Shown here: positions 42,738 to 52,009 of the stretch, piece after piece
How positions within the stretch are numbered: position 1 is the first letter of the stretch
Layout of the letters: each line of letters opens with the position of its first letter
Assembly (NCBI RefSeq): GCF_000192745.1
Contig: NC_015259.1
Coordinates: 2,061,001 to 2,125,000, forward strand
Reading direction: 5' to 3'
Length of the DNA stretch: 64,000 nucleotides
DNA from: Polymorphum gilvum SL003B-26A1
Lineage (GTDB): Bacteria > Pseudomonadota > Alphaproteobacteria > Rhizobiales > Stappiaceae
Made by a program: the position numbers and the translations under genes
The notes under the pieces: model-generated
Seen by the model: the letters and a program-made list of their open reading frames with translations, nothing else
The model's database searches: none
What the model was told of the DNA's origin: nothing

Positions 42738-42752
42738 TGCCATCGAATGGCA
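42738..42752. promoter_or_regulatory. palindrome in the metC-aapJ divergent spacer
   Basis: TGCCAT-CGA-ATGGCA is a perfect 6-3-6 inverted repeat located 98 bp from the metC start and 147 bp from aapJ. It may be a regulator site controlling one or both genes; the binding protein is unknown. Confidence 0.45.
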
Positions 42753-42898
42753 GTCATTGGAATGTCGATCGACGACGCGCCGGAGCCTCCGGGGCCTGCC
42801 CGACCTTCGGGACGAGGATGAACGGCGGGACTTACGCGGTTGATTCGCCGGTTCCGATGAAAAAAGTACAGATGGGTAACAATAAAGGCTGCAAATCC

Positions 42899-43915
42899 AT
42901 GAAAACGAAACTCATTCCGATCGTGCTCGGCACCGCGATGGGCGCTGCCGCGACTGCAGCGAATGCTGCAACTCTCGATGACGTCAAGGCAAAGGGCTTC
43001 GTCCAGTGCGGCGTGAGCCAAGGCCTGCCGGGCTTCTCCAATCCGGACGCCCAGGGCAACTGGACCGGTCTCGACGTCGATGTCTGCCGCGCCGTCGCGG
43101 CAGCCGTTTTCGGCGATGCCTCGGCTGTGAAGTTCACGCCGCTGTCGGCCAAGGAGCGCTTCACCGCACTGCAGTCCGGCGAGATCGACATCTTGTCGCG
43201 AAACACCACCTGGACCATGTCGCGCGATACCTCGCTCGGCCTGAATTTCGCCGGCGTGACCTATTACGACGGCCAGGGCTTCATGGTCCGCAAGGCGCTC
43301 GGCGTGACCTCGGCGCTCGAACTGTCGGGCGCCAGCGTGTGCACCAACACCGGCACGACCACCGAGCTCAACGTCGCGGACTACTTCCGCACCAACAACA
43401 TGCCCTACGAGATCGTCGCCTTCGAGAAGTCGGACGAAGTGGTCCAGGCCTATGACGCCGGCCGCTGCGACGTGTTCACCACCGACGCTTCCGGCCTCTA
43501 TGCCGAGCGTCTGAAGCTGTCCAACCCGGGCGACCACATGGTCCTGCCGGAGATCATTTCCAAGGAACCTCTCGGCCCGGTCGTGCGCCAGGGTGACGAC
43601 CAGTGGTTCAATATCGCCCGCTGGACGCTGAACGCGATGATCAACGCCGAGGAACTGGGCGTGACCTCCGCCAACGTCGACGAGATGAAGTCTTCGGAGA
43701 ACCCGGAAATCAAGCGCCTGCTCGGCATCGAGGGCGCCTTCGGCGAGGGCGTCTCGCTGTCCAACGACTGGGCCTACAACATCATCAAGCAGGTCGGCAA
43801 CTACGGCGAGGCCTTCGACCGCAACGTCGGTCCGGACACCCCGCTCGGCATCGCCCGCGGCCTGAACGCCCTGTGGTCGAAGGGTGGCATCCTCTACGCT
43901 CCGCCCATCCGCTGA
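42899..43915 (+). CDS. aapJ: general L-amino acid ABC transporter, periplasmic binding protein
   Basis: A 338-residue binding protein with signal peptide IPIVLGTAMGAAATAANA and mature start ATLDDVKAKGFVQCGVSQGL. Family 3 solute-binding motifs are clear: GLDVDVCRAVAAAVFGDASA and SGEIDILSRNTTWTMSRD. The distinctive AapJ/BztA features NWTG, GVTYYDGQGFMV and the C-terminal GGILYAPPIR are present. It collects a broad range of amino acids (mainly glutamate, aspartate and neutral ones) for AapQMP. The ATG at 42899 follows AAAGG; an ATG at 42857 would precede the signal peptide unnaturally. Confidence 0.95.
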   Translation: MKTKLIPIVLGTAMGAAATAANAATLDDVKAKGFVQCGVSQGLPGFSNPDAQGNWTGLDVDVCRAVAAAVFGDASAVKFTPLSAKERFTALQSGEIDILSRNTTWTMSRDTSLGLNFAGVTYYDGQGFMVRKALGVTSALELSGASVCTNTGTTTELNVADYFRTNNMPYEIVAFEKSDEVVQAYDAGRCDVFTTDASGLYAERLKLSNPGDHMVLPEIISKEPLGPVVRQGDDQWFNIARWTLNAMINAEELGVTSANVDEMKSSENPEIKRLLGIEGAFGEGVSLSNDWAYNIIKQVGNYGEAFDRNVGPDTPLGIARGLNALWSKGGILYAPPIR

Positions 43916-43930
43916 GGTGACATCGGGCGG

Positions 43931-43953
43931 CCCGGCCGGGTTTGGCGGCCGGG
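43931..43953 (+). repeat. stem-loop between aapJ and aapQ
   Basis: CCCGGCC and GGCCGGG enclose nine bases, 16 bp after the aapJ stop. With no T run after it, it is more likely an mRNA-stabilising or partial-attenuation hairpin that raises binding-protein level relative to the permeases than a full terminator. The 234-bp spacer otherwise shows nothing. Confidence 0.55.
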
Positions 43954-44149
43954 TTCGCCGATTGCGTTCCGGCCGGTCGGGGAATCGGCCGGACGACCAT
44001 CCGGAAGGGTGCCGAGCCAAGGCGCAAAGCCGCCGGCACCGAGGGGAACAGCGCCGTTCCGCGTCGACGGGGTGAACGGAACGGCCCGCCGCTGAACAGG
44101 TCCGTGCGTCCGATTCGCACGGCCTGCGGCGCATGCAGGGCGAGGTCAC

Positions 44150-45367
44150 ATGTCAACAGTGGACCAGGACACGGGGGAGGTGTCGGCACGGGCCTCGCTC
44201 GTGAACGATCCGAAGGTGCGAGGCCTGTTCTATCAGGTGCTCCTGATCGCGGTGCTTGTCTTTGTCGGCTGGAGCATCGTGTCCAACACGATCGACAACC
44301 TGGCGCGCCAGAACATCGCGTCGGGCTTCGGCTTCCTCGGCAACACGGCCGGTTTCGGCATCATTCAGGCGCTGGTTCCCTACGCGGAAACGTCCAGTTA
44401 CGGCCAGGCGCTCGTCGTCGGATTCTTCAACACGCTGCTGGTGGCGGTGATCGGCATCGTCTTTGCCACCGTGCTCGGTTTCGTCGTCGGTATCGCGCGG
44501 CTGTCGAACAACTGGGTGATTTCGCGGTTGGCCTATGCCTATGTCGAGCTGATCCGCAACATCCCGCTGCTGCTGCAGATCTTCTTCTGGTATTTCGCCG
44601 TGCTGCGCGCCGTGCCGGACAAGCGCGACAGATGGTCGTTCCTGTTCGACACCGTGCATCTCAACATCGCCGGCCTGTGGCTGCCCCGGCCGGAGCTGGA
44701 GCCGGGAAGCTCGGCGGTCGGCGTCGCGCTGCTGGTCGGCGTCGCGGCGGCGATCGCGATGCGGATCTGGGCCCGCCGGCGCCAGGAGGCGACCGGAAAG
44801 CAGTTCCCGGTCATCTTGACCGCCCTCGGGCTGATCGTCGGCCTGCCGCTGGTGGTGTTCCTCGCCGCCGGCATGCCGCTCCATCTCAGCCATCCGGTGT
44901 TCGTCGAGGAGGGACCGATCCTGCGCCGCGGCTTCACCCTCGGCTCGGGCATGAACCTCATTCCCGAACTGCTCGCCCTGACCCTGGCGCTGTCGATCTA
45001 CACCGCCTCGTTCATCGCCGAGATCGTGCGCGCCGGCATCCAGGCGGTCAGCCACGGCCAGACCGAGGCAGCCCATGCGCTCGGCCTGCGCAACGGCCAG
45101 ACGCTGCGCCTGGTGGTCATTCCCCAGGCGATGCGGGTGATCATCCCGCCGCTGACGAGCCAGTTCCTCAACCTGACCAAGAATTCCTCGCTGGCGGTCG
45201 CGGTCGCCTTCCCCGATCTCGTGTCGGTGGGCGGCATCGTGCTCAACCAGACCGGCCAGGCGATCGAGATCATCGCCATCTGGATGATCGTCTACCTGTC
45301 GCTGAGCCTCGCCACCTCGGCCTTCATGAACTGGTACAACCGGCGCATGGCGCTGGTCGAGCGGTAA
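44150..45367 (+). CDS. aapQ: general L-amino acid ABC transporter permease AapQ
   Basis: A 405-residue inner-membrane permease. After an N-terminal membrane segment (LLIAVLVFVGWSIVSNTIDN) and a periplasmic loop it has the HisM/QM-type permease core, with YVELIRNIPLLLQIFFWYFA and the EAA loop GQTEAAHALGLRNGQTLRLV. The large insertion between membrane segments around residues 160-255 is typical of AapQ. It starts at ATG after GCGAGG and forms a heterodimer with AapM, encoded 15 bp downstream. Confidence 0.94.
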   Translation: MSTVDQDTGEVSARASLVNDPKVRGLFYQVLLIAVLVFVGWSIVSNTIDNLARQNIASGFGFLGNTAGFGIIQALVPYAETSSYGQALVVGFFNTLLVAVIGIVFATVLGFVVGIARLSNNWVISRLAYAYVELIRNIPLLLQIFFWYFAVLRAVPDKRDRWSFLFDTVHLNIAGLWLPRPELEPGSSAVGVALLVGVAAAIAMRIWARRRQEATGKQFPVILTALGLIVGLPLVVFLAAGMPLHLSHPVFVEEGPILRRGFTLGSGMNLIPELLALTLALSIYTASFIAEIVRAGIQAVSHGQTEAAHALGLRNGQTLRLVVIPQAMRVIIPPLTSQFLNLTKNSSLAVAVAFPDLVSVGGIVLNQTGQAIEIIAIWMIVYLSLSLATSAFMNWYNRRMALVER

Positions 45368-45382
45368 GGCGGGGGAACGGAC

Positions 45383-46540
45383 ATGACCATGGCAAACGCT
45401 GAACTGTTCCAGATCCGCAAGGAGGAGGCGCCGTTGCTGCCGGCGCCGGTCTCCACCACCGGCGTCGTCGGCTGGATGCGGGCCAACCTGTTCTCCTCCT
45501 GGAGCAACACGCTGCTGACGCTTGTCGGCCTGCTGCTCGCCTACTGGCTGATCGCCCCCTTCATCCGCTTCGCCTTCATCGATGCGGTGTGGACGGGCGA
45601 CAACCGCGCCGCCTGCGCGCCCCAGGACGGCGGCCACGTCGGGGCCTGCTGGGCCTATGTGAAGGCCTATTTCCCGCAGTTCATCTACGGCCGCTATCCG
45701 GTCGCCGAGGTCTGGCGGGTGAACGTCGTGTTCGCCCTGTTCGCCGCGCTGCTGATCCCGCTCGCCATCCCCAGCGTGCCGTTCAAGCGCACCAACGCGG
45801 TGCTGTTCCTGGTGGCGTTCCCGGTCGTCGCCTATTTCCTGCTGACCGGCCTCATCGTCAACGGCAGGGTGATACTGCCGATCGTCGAGACCTCGGTGTG
45901 GGGTGGGCTGCTGGTGACGTTGGTGATCGCGGTCACCGGCATCGTCGCCTCGCTGCCGCTCGGCGTGCTGCTGGCTCTCGGGCGACGGTCGCAGATGCCG
46001 GTGGTGCGACTGGTGTCGGTGATCTTCATCGAGTTCTGGCGTGGCGTGCCGCTGATCACCGTGCTGTTCATGTCCTCGGTGATGCTGCCGCTGTTCCTGC
46101 CCGAAGGCGTCACCTTCAACAAGCTGCTGCGCGTGCTCATCGGCGTGACGCTGTTCTCGGCCGCCTACATGGCCGAGGTGGTGCGCGGCGGCCTGCAGGC
46201 GATCCCGAAGGGCCAGTACGAGGGCGCCATGGCGCTCGGACTGCGCTACTGGCAGATGATGGGCCTGATCATCCTGCCGCAGGCGCTCAAGCTGGTCATC
46301 CCGGGCATCGTCAACACCTTCATCGGCCTGTTCAAGGACACGACCCTGGTGCTCATCGTCGGCATGTTCGACCTGCTCGGCCAGATCCAGTCGTCGTTCT
46401 CGGATCCGACCTGGTCGTCGCCGACCCAGGGCCACACCGGCTACCTGTTCGCCGGCATGGTGTTCTGGATCTTCTGCTTCGGCATGTCACGCTATTCCAT
46501 CTTCATGGAGAAGCGGCTGAATACCGGCCACAAACGCTAG
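45383..46540 (+). CDS. aapM: general L-amino acid ABC transporter permease AapM
   Basis: A 385-residue inner-membrane permease, partner of AapQ. Features are the WMRANLFSSWSNTLLTLVGL start, FIEFWRGVPLITVLFMSSVM, the EAA loop GQYEGAMALGLRYWQMMGLI, and the C-terminal FGMSRYSIFMEKRLNTGHKR. The IRFAFIDAVWTGDNRAAC loop with its cysteines is typical of AapM. It lies between aapQ and aapP in normal operon order. Confidence 0.94.
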   Translation: MTMANAELFQIRKEEAPLLPAPVSTTGVVGWMRANLFSSWSNTLLTLVGLLLAYWLIAPFIRFAFIDAVWTGDNRAACAPQDGGHVGACWAYVKAYFPQFIYGRYPVAEVWRVNVVFALFAALLIPLAIPSVPFKRTNAVLFLVAFPVVAYFLLTGLIVNGRVILPIVETSVWGGLLVTLVIAVTGIVASLPLGVLLALGRRSQMPVVRLVSVIFIEFWRGVPLITVLFMSSVMLPLFLPEGVTFNKLLRVLIGVTLFSAAYMAEVVRGGLQAIPKGQYEGAMALGLRYWQMMGLIILPQALKLVIPGIVNTFIGLFKDTTLVLIVGMFDLLGQIQSSFSDPTWSSPTQGHTGYLFAGMVFWIFCFGMSRYSIFMEKRLNTGHKR

Positions 46541-46618
46541 ACCGGCGACCGCGCGCCGGCGCGCGGCCACGCCCGCTCAGACGCCCGTCACCGGGACCTG
46601 TTTACTGGAGAGTATCCC

Positions 46619-47422
46619 ATGACCGAGAACGCAGTCCTCGACAGCGAGATTTCCGTCGACCGCACCAAGATGCAGATCTCCGAGACGGACGTGGCCGTCG
46701 AGATCATCAACATGAACAAGTGGTACGGCGACTTCCATGTCCTACGCGACATCAACCTCAAGGTCATGCGCGGCGAGCGGATCGTCATCTGCGGCCCGTC
46801 CGGTTCCGGCAAGTCGACCATGATCCGCTGCATCAATCGCCTGGAGGAGCACCAGAAGGGCCGGATCATCGTCGACGGCATCGAGCTGACCGACGACCTG
46901 AAGAAGATCGACGAGATCCGCCGCGAGGTCGGCATGTGCTTCCAACACTTCAACCTGTTTCCGCACCTGACCATCCTGGAGAACTGCACGCTGGCGCCGA
47001 TCTGGGTGCGCAAGATGCCAAAGAAGCGGGCCGAGGAGGTCGCCATGCACTATCTGGAGCGGGTCAAGATCCCCGAGCAGGCGCACAAGTATCCCGGCCA
47101 GCTGTCCGGCGGCCAGCAGCAGCGCGTGGCCATCGCTCGCTCGCTGTGCATGAGTCCGAAGATCATGCTGTTCGACGAGCCGACGTCGGCGCTCGACCCG
47201 GAAATGATCAAGGAAGTGCTCGACGTTATGGTCAACCTCGCCGAGGAGGGCATGACCATGCTGTGCGTCACCCACGAGATGGGCTTCGCGCGCAAGGTCG
47301 CCAACCGGGTGATCTTCATGGACGCCGGCCAGATCGTGGAACAGAACGAGCCGGAGCAGTTCTTCACCAACCCGCAGCACGAGCGCACCAGACTGTTCCT
47401 CAGCCAGATCCTGCATCACTGA
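46619..47422 (+). CDS. aapP: general L-amino acid ABC transporter ATP-binding protein
   Basis: A 267-residue ATPase of the polar amino acid transport family: Walker [16 protein letters not shown]-loop [15 protein letters not shown], signature [15 protein letters not shown], Walker [16 protein letters not shown] and switch His in CVTHEMGFA. It binds AapQ/AapM on the cytoplasmic side and drives import. The start is supported by GGAG eight bases upstream. The 78-bp gap after aapM has no terminator, so it is co-transcribed. Confidence 0.95.
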   Translation: MTENAVLDSEISVDRTKMQISETDVAVEIINMNKWYGDFHVLRDINLKVMRGERIVICGPSGSGKSTMIRCINRLEEHQKGRIIVDGIELTDDLKKIDEIRREVGMCFQHFNLFPHLTILENCTLAPIWVRKMPKKRAEEVAMHYLERVKIPEQAHKYPGQLSGGQQQRVAIARSLCMSPKIMLFDEPTSALDPEMIKEVLDVMVNLAEEGMTMLCVTHEMGFARKVANRVIFMDAGQIVEQNEPEQFFTNPQHERTRLFLSQILHH

Positions 47423-47598
47423 GGCCGCAGCGATCCTCCGCCATCGCCCGGGCGAGCGGCGCGATACCCGCCGCCCCCACCGCCTTGGGGCGCGCGCGCC
47501 TTTTCGGGGTAGGGACGTCGTTTTTTTACGCTACGTTAGCCGGTCGATGCCAGTCTGCCGCGACAAAGTCCGGCACAGACAGCGATCGGAGTATCCTG

Positions 47599-48039
47599 AT
47601 GATCCGTGCACGCATCGCGGCCTGGTTCCGGCCGCCGTTTCTCGGCCTCGCCGCGGGCCTCTCCCTGACCCTCGCAGCCGGCGCCGGCCATGCGCAGGAT
47701 CTGCCCTTCGATCTCGCCGGCAACTGGCAGGTAGAGGAGATCGACGGCACACCCGTCCTCGACGGCGTCGACGTGCAGCTCGATCTCAGTTCGGGCGGTA
47801 CGGCCGGCGGCTCGACCGGCTGCAACACGATGTTCGGCCAGGTCAAGGTTTCGGGCGGCGTGCTCAAGATCGGACCGCTGGCAGTCACCCGCAAGGCCTG
47901 TCCGCCCGCGGTCATGGAGCAGGAACGCAAGCTGCTCGAGGTAATCGGTGCCGTTGCCGACTACCGCAAGGAGGACGGCGCCCTGGTGCTGCTGAGCGCG
48001 GCAGGCGGCGCCGTCATGCGCCTGTCGCTGCGCCCCTGA
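47599..48039 (+). CDS. exported META-domain protein
   Basis: A 146-residue protein with a signal peptide (LGLAAGLSLTLAAGAGHA) and one META (HslJ-like) domain: LAGNWQVEEIDGTPVLDG, the conserved GGSTGCNTMFGQ and ITRKACPP-type segment VTRKACPPAVMEQE. META-domain proteins are periplasmic or outer-membrane associated; E. coli HslJ is linked to novobiocin resistance and heat shock, but the biochemical role is unknown. It appears to be a single-gene unit, convergent with sseA. Confidence 0.85.
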   Translation: MIRARIAAWFRPPFLGLAAGLSLTLAAGAGHAQDLPFDLAGNWQVEEIDGTPVLDGVDVQLDLSSGGTAGGSTGCNTMFGQVKVSGGVLKIGPLAVTRKACPPAVMEQERKLLEVIGAVADYRKEDGALVLLSAAGGAVMRLSLRP

Positions 48040-48058
48040 GCGGCGTCGGCGCCCGCCG

Positions 48059-48901
48059 TCAGTCCGTCACCACCTCGGTATCCTGCCGTCCGCCCCATTC
48101 GGTCCATGACCCGTCGTAGAGATTGTGATCGCGGTGGCCGAGCACGGTCAGGGCGAGGGTGATCACCGCCGCGGTGACGCCCGAGCCGCAGCTGGTCGTC
48201 ACGGGCCGGTCCAGGTCGACGCCGGCCCCGGCGAACACCGCGCGCAGTTGCTCGGGCGGCAGGAACGTACCGTCCTCGGCGGTGAAGACGGCGCTCGGCA
48301 TGTTGAACGCGCCGGGCATGTGGCCGCCGCGCAGGCCCGGCCGCGGTTCGGGATCGGTGCCGGCGAAGCGGCCGGCCGGCCTGGCGTCGACGACCTGGCA
48401 GTTGCCGTCGGCGACGATCCTGCGCATGGCGGCGAGATCGGCAACGGCGCCATGGTCCAGCCGGGCGGTGAAATGGCGGTCCGGGCGGGCGACGACGGCG
48501 TCGTCGACGGGCCGGCCCTCGGCCTTCCACTTCGGCAGGCCGCCGTCGAGCACGAACACCGGCCCGACGCCCATGACCTTGAACATCCACCAGGCGCGCG
48601 GCGCGGAGAAGCATCCGACGCTGTCGTAGACGACGATGGTCTGGCCGTCGCCGATGCCGAGCTTGCGCATCCTGGAGGAAAACACATGCGGCTGCGGCAG
48701 CATGTGGGGCAGGTCGGAGGCCGGATCGCTGACGGCGTCGATGTCGAAGCGCACCGCTCCGGGGATGTGCTCCGCCCGATATTCCGCGTCGGCATCGCGC
48801 CCGGCGGTCGGCAGATGGTAGGAGGCGTCGACGACGACAACGTCCGGCGCCTCCAGGTGGTCGGCGAGCCAGGCGGTGCTGACGAGGGGGAAAGCGGGCA
48901 T
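48059..48901 (-). CDS. sseA: 3-mercaptopyruvate sulfurtransferase
   Basis: A 280-residue tandem rhodanese-domain protein. The inactive N-terminal domain (VVVDASYHLP ... HIPGAVRFDIDAV) is followed by the catalytic domain with active-site loop TSCGSGVTAAVI, the CGSGVT sequence that marks mercaptopyruvate rather than thiosulfate sulfurtransferases. It moves sulfur from 3-mercaptopyruvate to cyanide or a thiol. The ATG follows GGAGGA. The gene starts 64 bp after the stop of alaX on the same strand. Confidence 0.92.
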   Translation of the reverse strand: MPAFPLVSTAWLADHLEAPDVVVVDASYHLPTAGRDADAEYRAEHIPGAVRFDIDAVSDPASDLPHMLPQPHVFSSRMRKLGIGDGQTIVVYDSVGCFSAPRAWWMFKVMGVGPVFVLDGGLPKWKAEGRPVDDAVVARPDRHFTARLDHGAVADLAAMRRIVADGNCQVVDARPAGRFAGTDPEPRPGLRGGHMPGAFNMPSAVFTAEDGTFLPPEQLRAVFAGAGVDLDRPVTTSCGSGVTAAVITLALTVLGHRDHNLYDGSWTEWGGRQDTEVVTD

Positions 48902-48965
48902 GGGAGTCCTCCGGAAGATCATTCTTGGATTGCGGGCGCGGCGCGCCGCAGTTGCTCGGGGTGGC

Positions 48966-49682
48966 TCAGTCGTCCAGCCGCAGGCGCACGCGGCGGTTCT
49001 GGCGGCCCTTCTTCTCGATCTTGCCGATCGACAGCGGCCCGATCTCGGACGTGCGCGAGACATGGGTGCCGCCGCAGGGCTGCAGGTCGACGTCCGTGCC
49101 GATGCGCACCAGCCGCACCCGCCCGGAGCCGCGCGGCGGCTTGACCGACATGGTCTTGACCAGGCCCGGATTGGCGTCGAGCTCCGCGTCGGTGATCCAT
49201 TCGGTGGTGACGGCGTGGTCGCCGGCGGCGAGCGCGTTGAGGCGCGCGGTCAGCGCGTCCCGGTCGAAATCCGCCTCGGGGATGTCGAAGTCGAGCCGGC
49301 CTTCGGGGTCGCCGATCTGGCCGCCGGTGACGGGATAGGGCAGCACCACCGACAGCAGGTGCAGCGCGGTGTGCATGCGCATCAGCCGGTAGCGCCTGGC
49401 CCAGTCGAGATGGGCGACGACCGTCTCGCCAGGCGCGGGCATCGCCTCGCCGTCCGCCGGCACGTGCACGATCGTGGTCCTGTCGTTGTCGTAGACGGTG
49501 GTGGTGATCGCGATCCGCGAGCCGTCCTCGCGTTCCAGATAACCGCTGTCGCCCGGCTGGCCGCCGCCGCTGGCGTAGAACACGGTCCGGTCGAGAACGA
49601 TGCCGCCGCGGTCGTTGACGCCGATTACGTGCGCCTCGCAGCTGCGCAGATAGGCGTCAACGCGAAACAGCGGCTCGGTCAT
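48966..49682 (-). CDS. alaX: alanyl-tRNA editing protein AlaX
   Basis: A 238-residue stand-alone editing domain related to the second half of alanyl-tRNA synthetase. Zinc ligands are present in MRMHTALHLLS (His104, His108) and DLQPCGGTHVSRTSE. FYASGGGQPGDSGYL is also characteristic. It hydrolyses Ser-tRNA(Ala) or Gly-tRNA(Ala) in trans. The size corresponds to the longer AlaX group with an N-terminal glycine-rich domain. Confidence 0.9.
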   Translation of the reverse strand: MTEPLFRVDAYLRSCEAHVIGVNDRGGIVLDRTVFYASGGGQPGDSGYLEREDGSRIAITTTVYDNDRTTIVHVPADGEAMPAPGETVVAHLDWARRYRLMRMHTALHLLSVVLPYPVTGGQIGDPEGRLDFDIPEADFDRDALTARLNALAAGDHAVTTEWITDAELDANPGLVKTMSVKPPRGSGRVRLVRIGTDVDLQPCGGTHVSRTSEIGPLSIGKIEKKGRQNRRVRLRLDD

Positions 49683-49767
49683 GGCGGGGTCTCCGGTTGC
49701 CAGCGGGCAGGGAGCGCATTGTTACCACGCGCAGCCCGCGGCGCAATCCGGTGCGGCGCCGGTCGGC

Positions 49768-50439
49768 TCAGCCCATCGCCGCGCGGGCGGTCAGCAGCTT
49801 CAGCGCGAAGGTGCCCATGATGCCGGCGAAAGCCCAGTCGAAGGCGCGCAGCGCCCGCGGCGAGGTCTTCAGCATGCGCGCGAAGGCGCCGGCGCCGGCG
49901 ACCAGACCGAGGCCGATCGGGATGCTCAGGGCGACGAAATAGAAGCCGAGGAACAGCAGCTTGCCGGTCGCGTGCGGATCCGAGGCGCTGACGAACTGGG
50001 GCAGGAAGGTGACGAAGAACAGCACCACCTTCGGATTGAGCAAGTTGGTGGCGAGCGCCTGGCCCCAGGTCGCCAGCAGCGGCCGGCGCGGGGCGGCGAC
50101 CTCGTCAAGGGAGAGTGCCGATCCGTGCCGGAGCGCCTGGACCGCGAGCCACACCAGATAGGCGGCGCCCGCCACCTTGAGCACCAGGAAGGCGGTCTCG
50201 GATGCCGCCAGCAGGGCCGAGATGCCGATCGCGGCCAGCAGCGAATGCAGCACGCAGCCGAACAGGGCCCCGCCGACAGCGGCATAGCCGGCGGCGCGGC
50301 CCTGGGTCAGGGTCTTGGACAGGAACAGCGTCATGTCCGGTCCGGGCGTGACGATGAGGATCAGCGCGGCGACCGTGAAGGTGGCGATGACGGCTAGATC
50401 GGGCAGGAAGGACAAGGCGGGCCCCATGAGCGAGAACAT
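49768..50439 (-). CDS. LysE/RhtB-family amino acid exporter
   Basis: A 223-residue membrane protein with about six hydrophobic segments. The family signature lies in the first loop: LILIVTPGPDMTLFLSKTLTQGR, followed by AAVGGALFGCVLHSLLAAIG and ATNLLNPKVVLFFVTFLPQF. Such proteins export basic or neutral amino acids or homoserine lactone-like compounds; the substrate cannot be read from sequence. No partner LysR-type regulator gene is next to it, unlike the classical lysE-lysG pair. Confidence 0.88.
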   Translation of the reverse strand: MFSLMGPALSFLPDLAVIATFTVAALILIVTPGPDMTLFLSKTLTQGRAAGYAAVGGALFGCVLHSLLAAIGISALLAASETAFLVLKVAGAAYLVWLAVQALRHGSALSLDEVAAPRRPLLATWGQALATNLLNPKVVLFFVTFLPQFVSASDPHATGKLLFLGFYFVALSIPIGLGLVAGAGAFARMLKTSPRALRAFDWAFAGIMGTFALKLLTARAAMG

Positions 50440-50497
50440 GCGATGCCACGCTAGCGCGCCGACGTGCGCGCGCCAAATCGAATCGCGTGTCGGCTTG

Positions 50498-51997
50498 TTA
50501 CAGAACGGGTGAGAACAGCTTGGCGCTCTGGGCGAGCAGTCGGAACAGATAGGCGCGCTGTTCCAGGTCGTCCGGCCCGGTCTGGCGTGCGTCAGCGAAA
50601 TCGGTTTCCAGCATCGCGGCGACCTTCTCGATCATGCGCGGATGGGTGAACCACAGGGTGATCTCGAAGTTGATACGGAAGGAACGGTTGTCGAAGTTGG
50701 CCGTGCCGATCGAGGTCAGCTGGTCGTCGACCAGCACCACCTTCTGGTGCAGGAAGCCCTTCTGGTAGCGGTAGACCTTGATGCCTTGGGACACGAGGTC
50801 GTCGGCATGGGCGTGGCTCGCCAGCCAGACCAGCCGATGGTCGGCCTTTTCCGGCAGAAGCACGCGCACGTCGACGCCGCGCAGCGCGGCGGCATAGAGC
50901 CCGGTCTGGATTTCGGGTCCCGGCACGAAATAGGGGCTGACGATCCACAGCCGCCGTCGCGCCCGGGAGATCGCTTCGGAAAAGGCGATGGCGCAATCTT
51001 CCATCGGATCGGCCGGACCGGTCGGCATGACCAGCACCGGTTCGTCGCCGAGCTGCTCGACCGGGCCGGCCGGGCCGATGTCGAGCACAGTGCCGTTGGC
51101 CCAGTGCCAGTCCTCGGCGAAGGACAGCGTGCAGCCGAGTGCCGCCGGACCGGAGACCTTGACGTGGGTGTCGCGCCAGTGGCCGAAATCGGGGTCGCGG
51201 CCGAGATATTCGTCGCCGACGTTGTGGCCGCCGACCCAGGCGTGGGTGTTGTCGACCACCACGACCTTGCGGTGATTGCGGTAGTTGATGCGCATCGGCC
51301 CGGTCATGCGCAGATAGCGGTGGGTCTCGTTGAAGCCGGACACCCGGATGCCGTTGTCCTTCAGCCGCCGCAGGTAGGATTTCGCCAAGCTCTTGCAGCC
51401 GATCTCGTCATAGAGGAAATAGACCCGTACGCCGGCCCTGGCGCGCTCGATCAGCAGGTCGGCGAGGCGCCGGCCGATGGCGTCGTCGCGCACGATGAAG
51501 AACTGCACCAGGATGGTCTGGCGGGCGGCGGCGATGCCGTCGAGGATCGAGTCGAAGGTCGCTTCGCCGTCGATCAGCAGCTCGCAGGCGTTGCCGGCCA
51601 GGAACGGCAGGTTGGCGACCTTGGCCAGCACAGGCCAGTCGGTGGTCGCCTCGGCGTGGCCGAGGCCGAGATCTTCGGCGCGGGCGGCGCGCTCGAAGCG
51701 GCCCATCTTGCGCTGCACGGCGGCATAGTCGTCGAACTGCTTCCAGCCAAACACCAGGTAGAGCAGGGCGGTCGGGAACGGTAGGAAGAACAGCGACAGC
51801 AGCCAGGCGACCGAGCCCTGCGCGGAGCGGCTGTTCATGATCTCGCGCACCGCGCACACCGCGGCGAGGGCATAGAGCGCGGCCGTGACCGCCGCGATGA
51901 TGCCGAGGTTGTTCAGGAACAGGTCGGCGACGCTCGCGTCGTGGATGAGTTCCTGGGCGAGGTCCGGCCCCCCCTGCTGCGACGAAGCGCCCTCCAT
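50498..51997 (-). CDS. cls: cardiolipin synthase (phospholipase D type)
   Basis: A 499-residue membrane-anchored enzyme. Two N-terminal membrane helices (IIAAVTAALYALAAVCAV and SVAWLLSLFFLPFPTALLYL) are followed by two PLD domains, each with an HKD motif: NHRKVVVVDNTHAWVGGHN (His242, Lys244, Asp249) and LHQKVVLVDDQLTSIGTANF. It joins two phosphatidylglycerols into cardiolipin. Length and layout match bacterial ClsA. It begins 12 bp after the cysteine synthase stop and may share its transcript. Confidence 0.9.
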   Translation of the reverse strand: MEGASSQQGGPDLAQELIHDASVADLFLNNLGIIAAVTAALYALAAVCAVREIMNSRSAQGSVAWLLSLFFLPFPTALLYLVFGWKQFDDYAAVQRKMGRFERAARAEDLGLGHAEATTDWPVLAKVANLPFLAGNACELLIDGEATFDSILDGIAAARQTILVQFFIVRDDAIGRRLADLLIERARAGVRVYFLYDEIGCKSLAKSYLRRLKDNGIRVSGFNETHRYLRMTGPMRINYRNHRKVVVVDNTHAWVGGHNVGDEYLGRDPDFGHWRDTHVKVSGPAALGCTLSFAEDWHWANGTVLDIGPAGPVEQLGDEPVLVMPTGPADPMEDCAIAFSEAISRARRRLWIVSPYFVPGPEIQTGLYAAALRGVDVRVLLPEKADHRLVWLASHAHADDLVSQGIKVYRYQKGFLHQKVVLVDDQLTSIGTANFDNRSFRINFEITLWFTHPRMIEKVAAMLETDFADARQTGPDDLEQRAYLFRLLAQSAKLFSPVL

Positions 51998-52009
51998 GGG
52001 CGGGATTCC

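Noticed and set aside
42641-42898. SAM-responsive riboswitch upstream of metC
   Set aside because: I looked for SAM-II/SAM-V-like motifs on the minus strand and saw none; only a palindrome is present.
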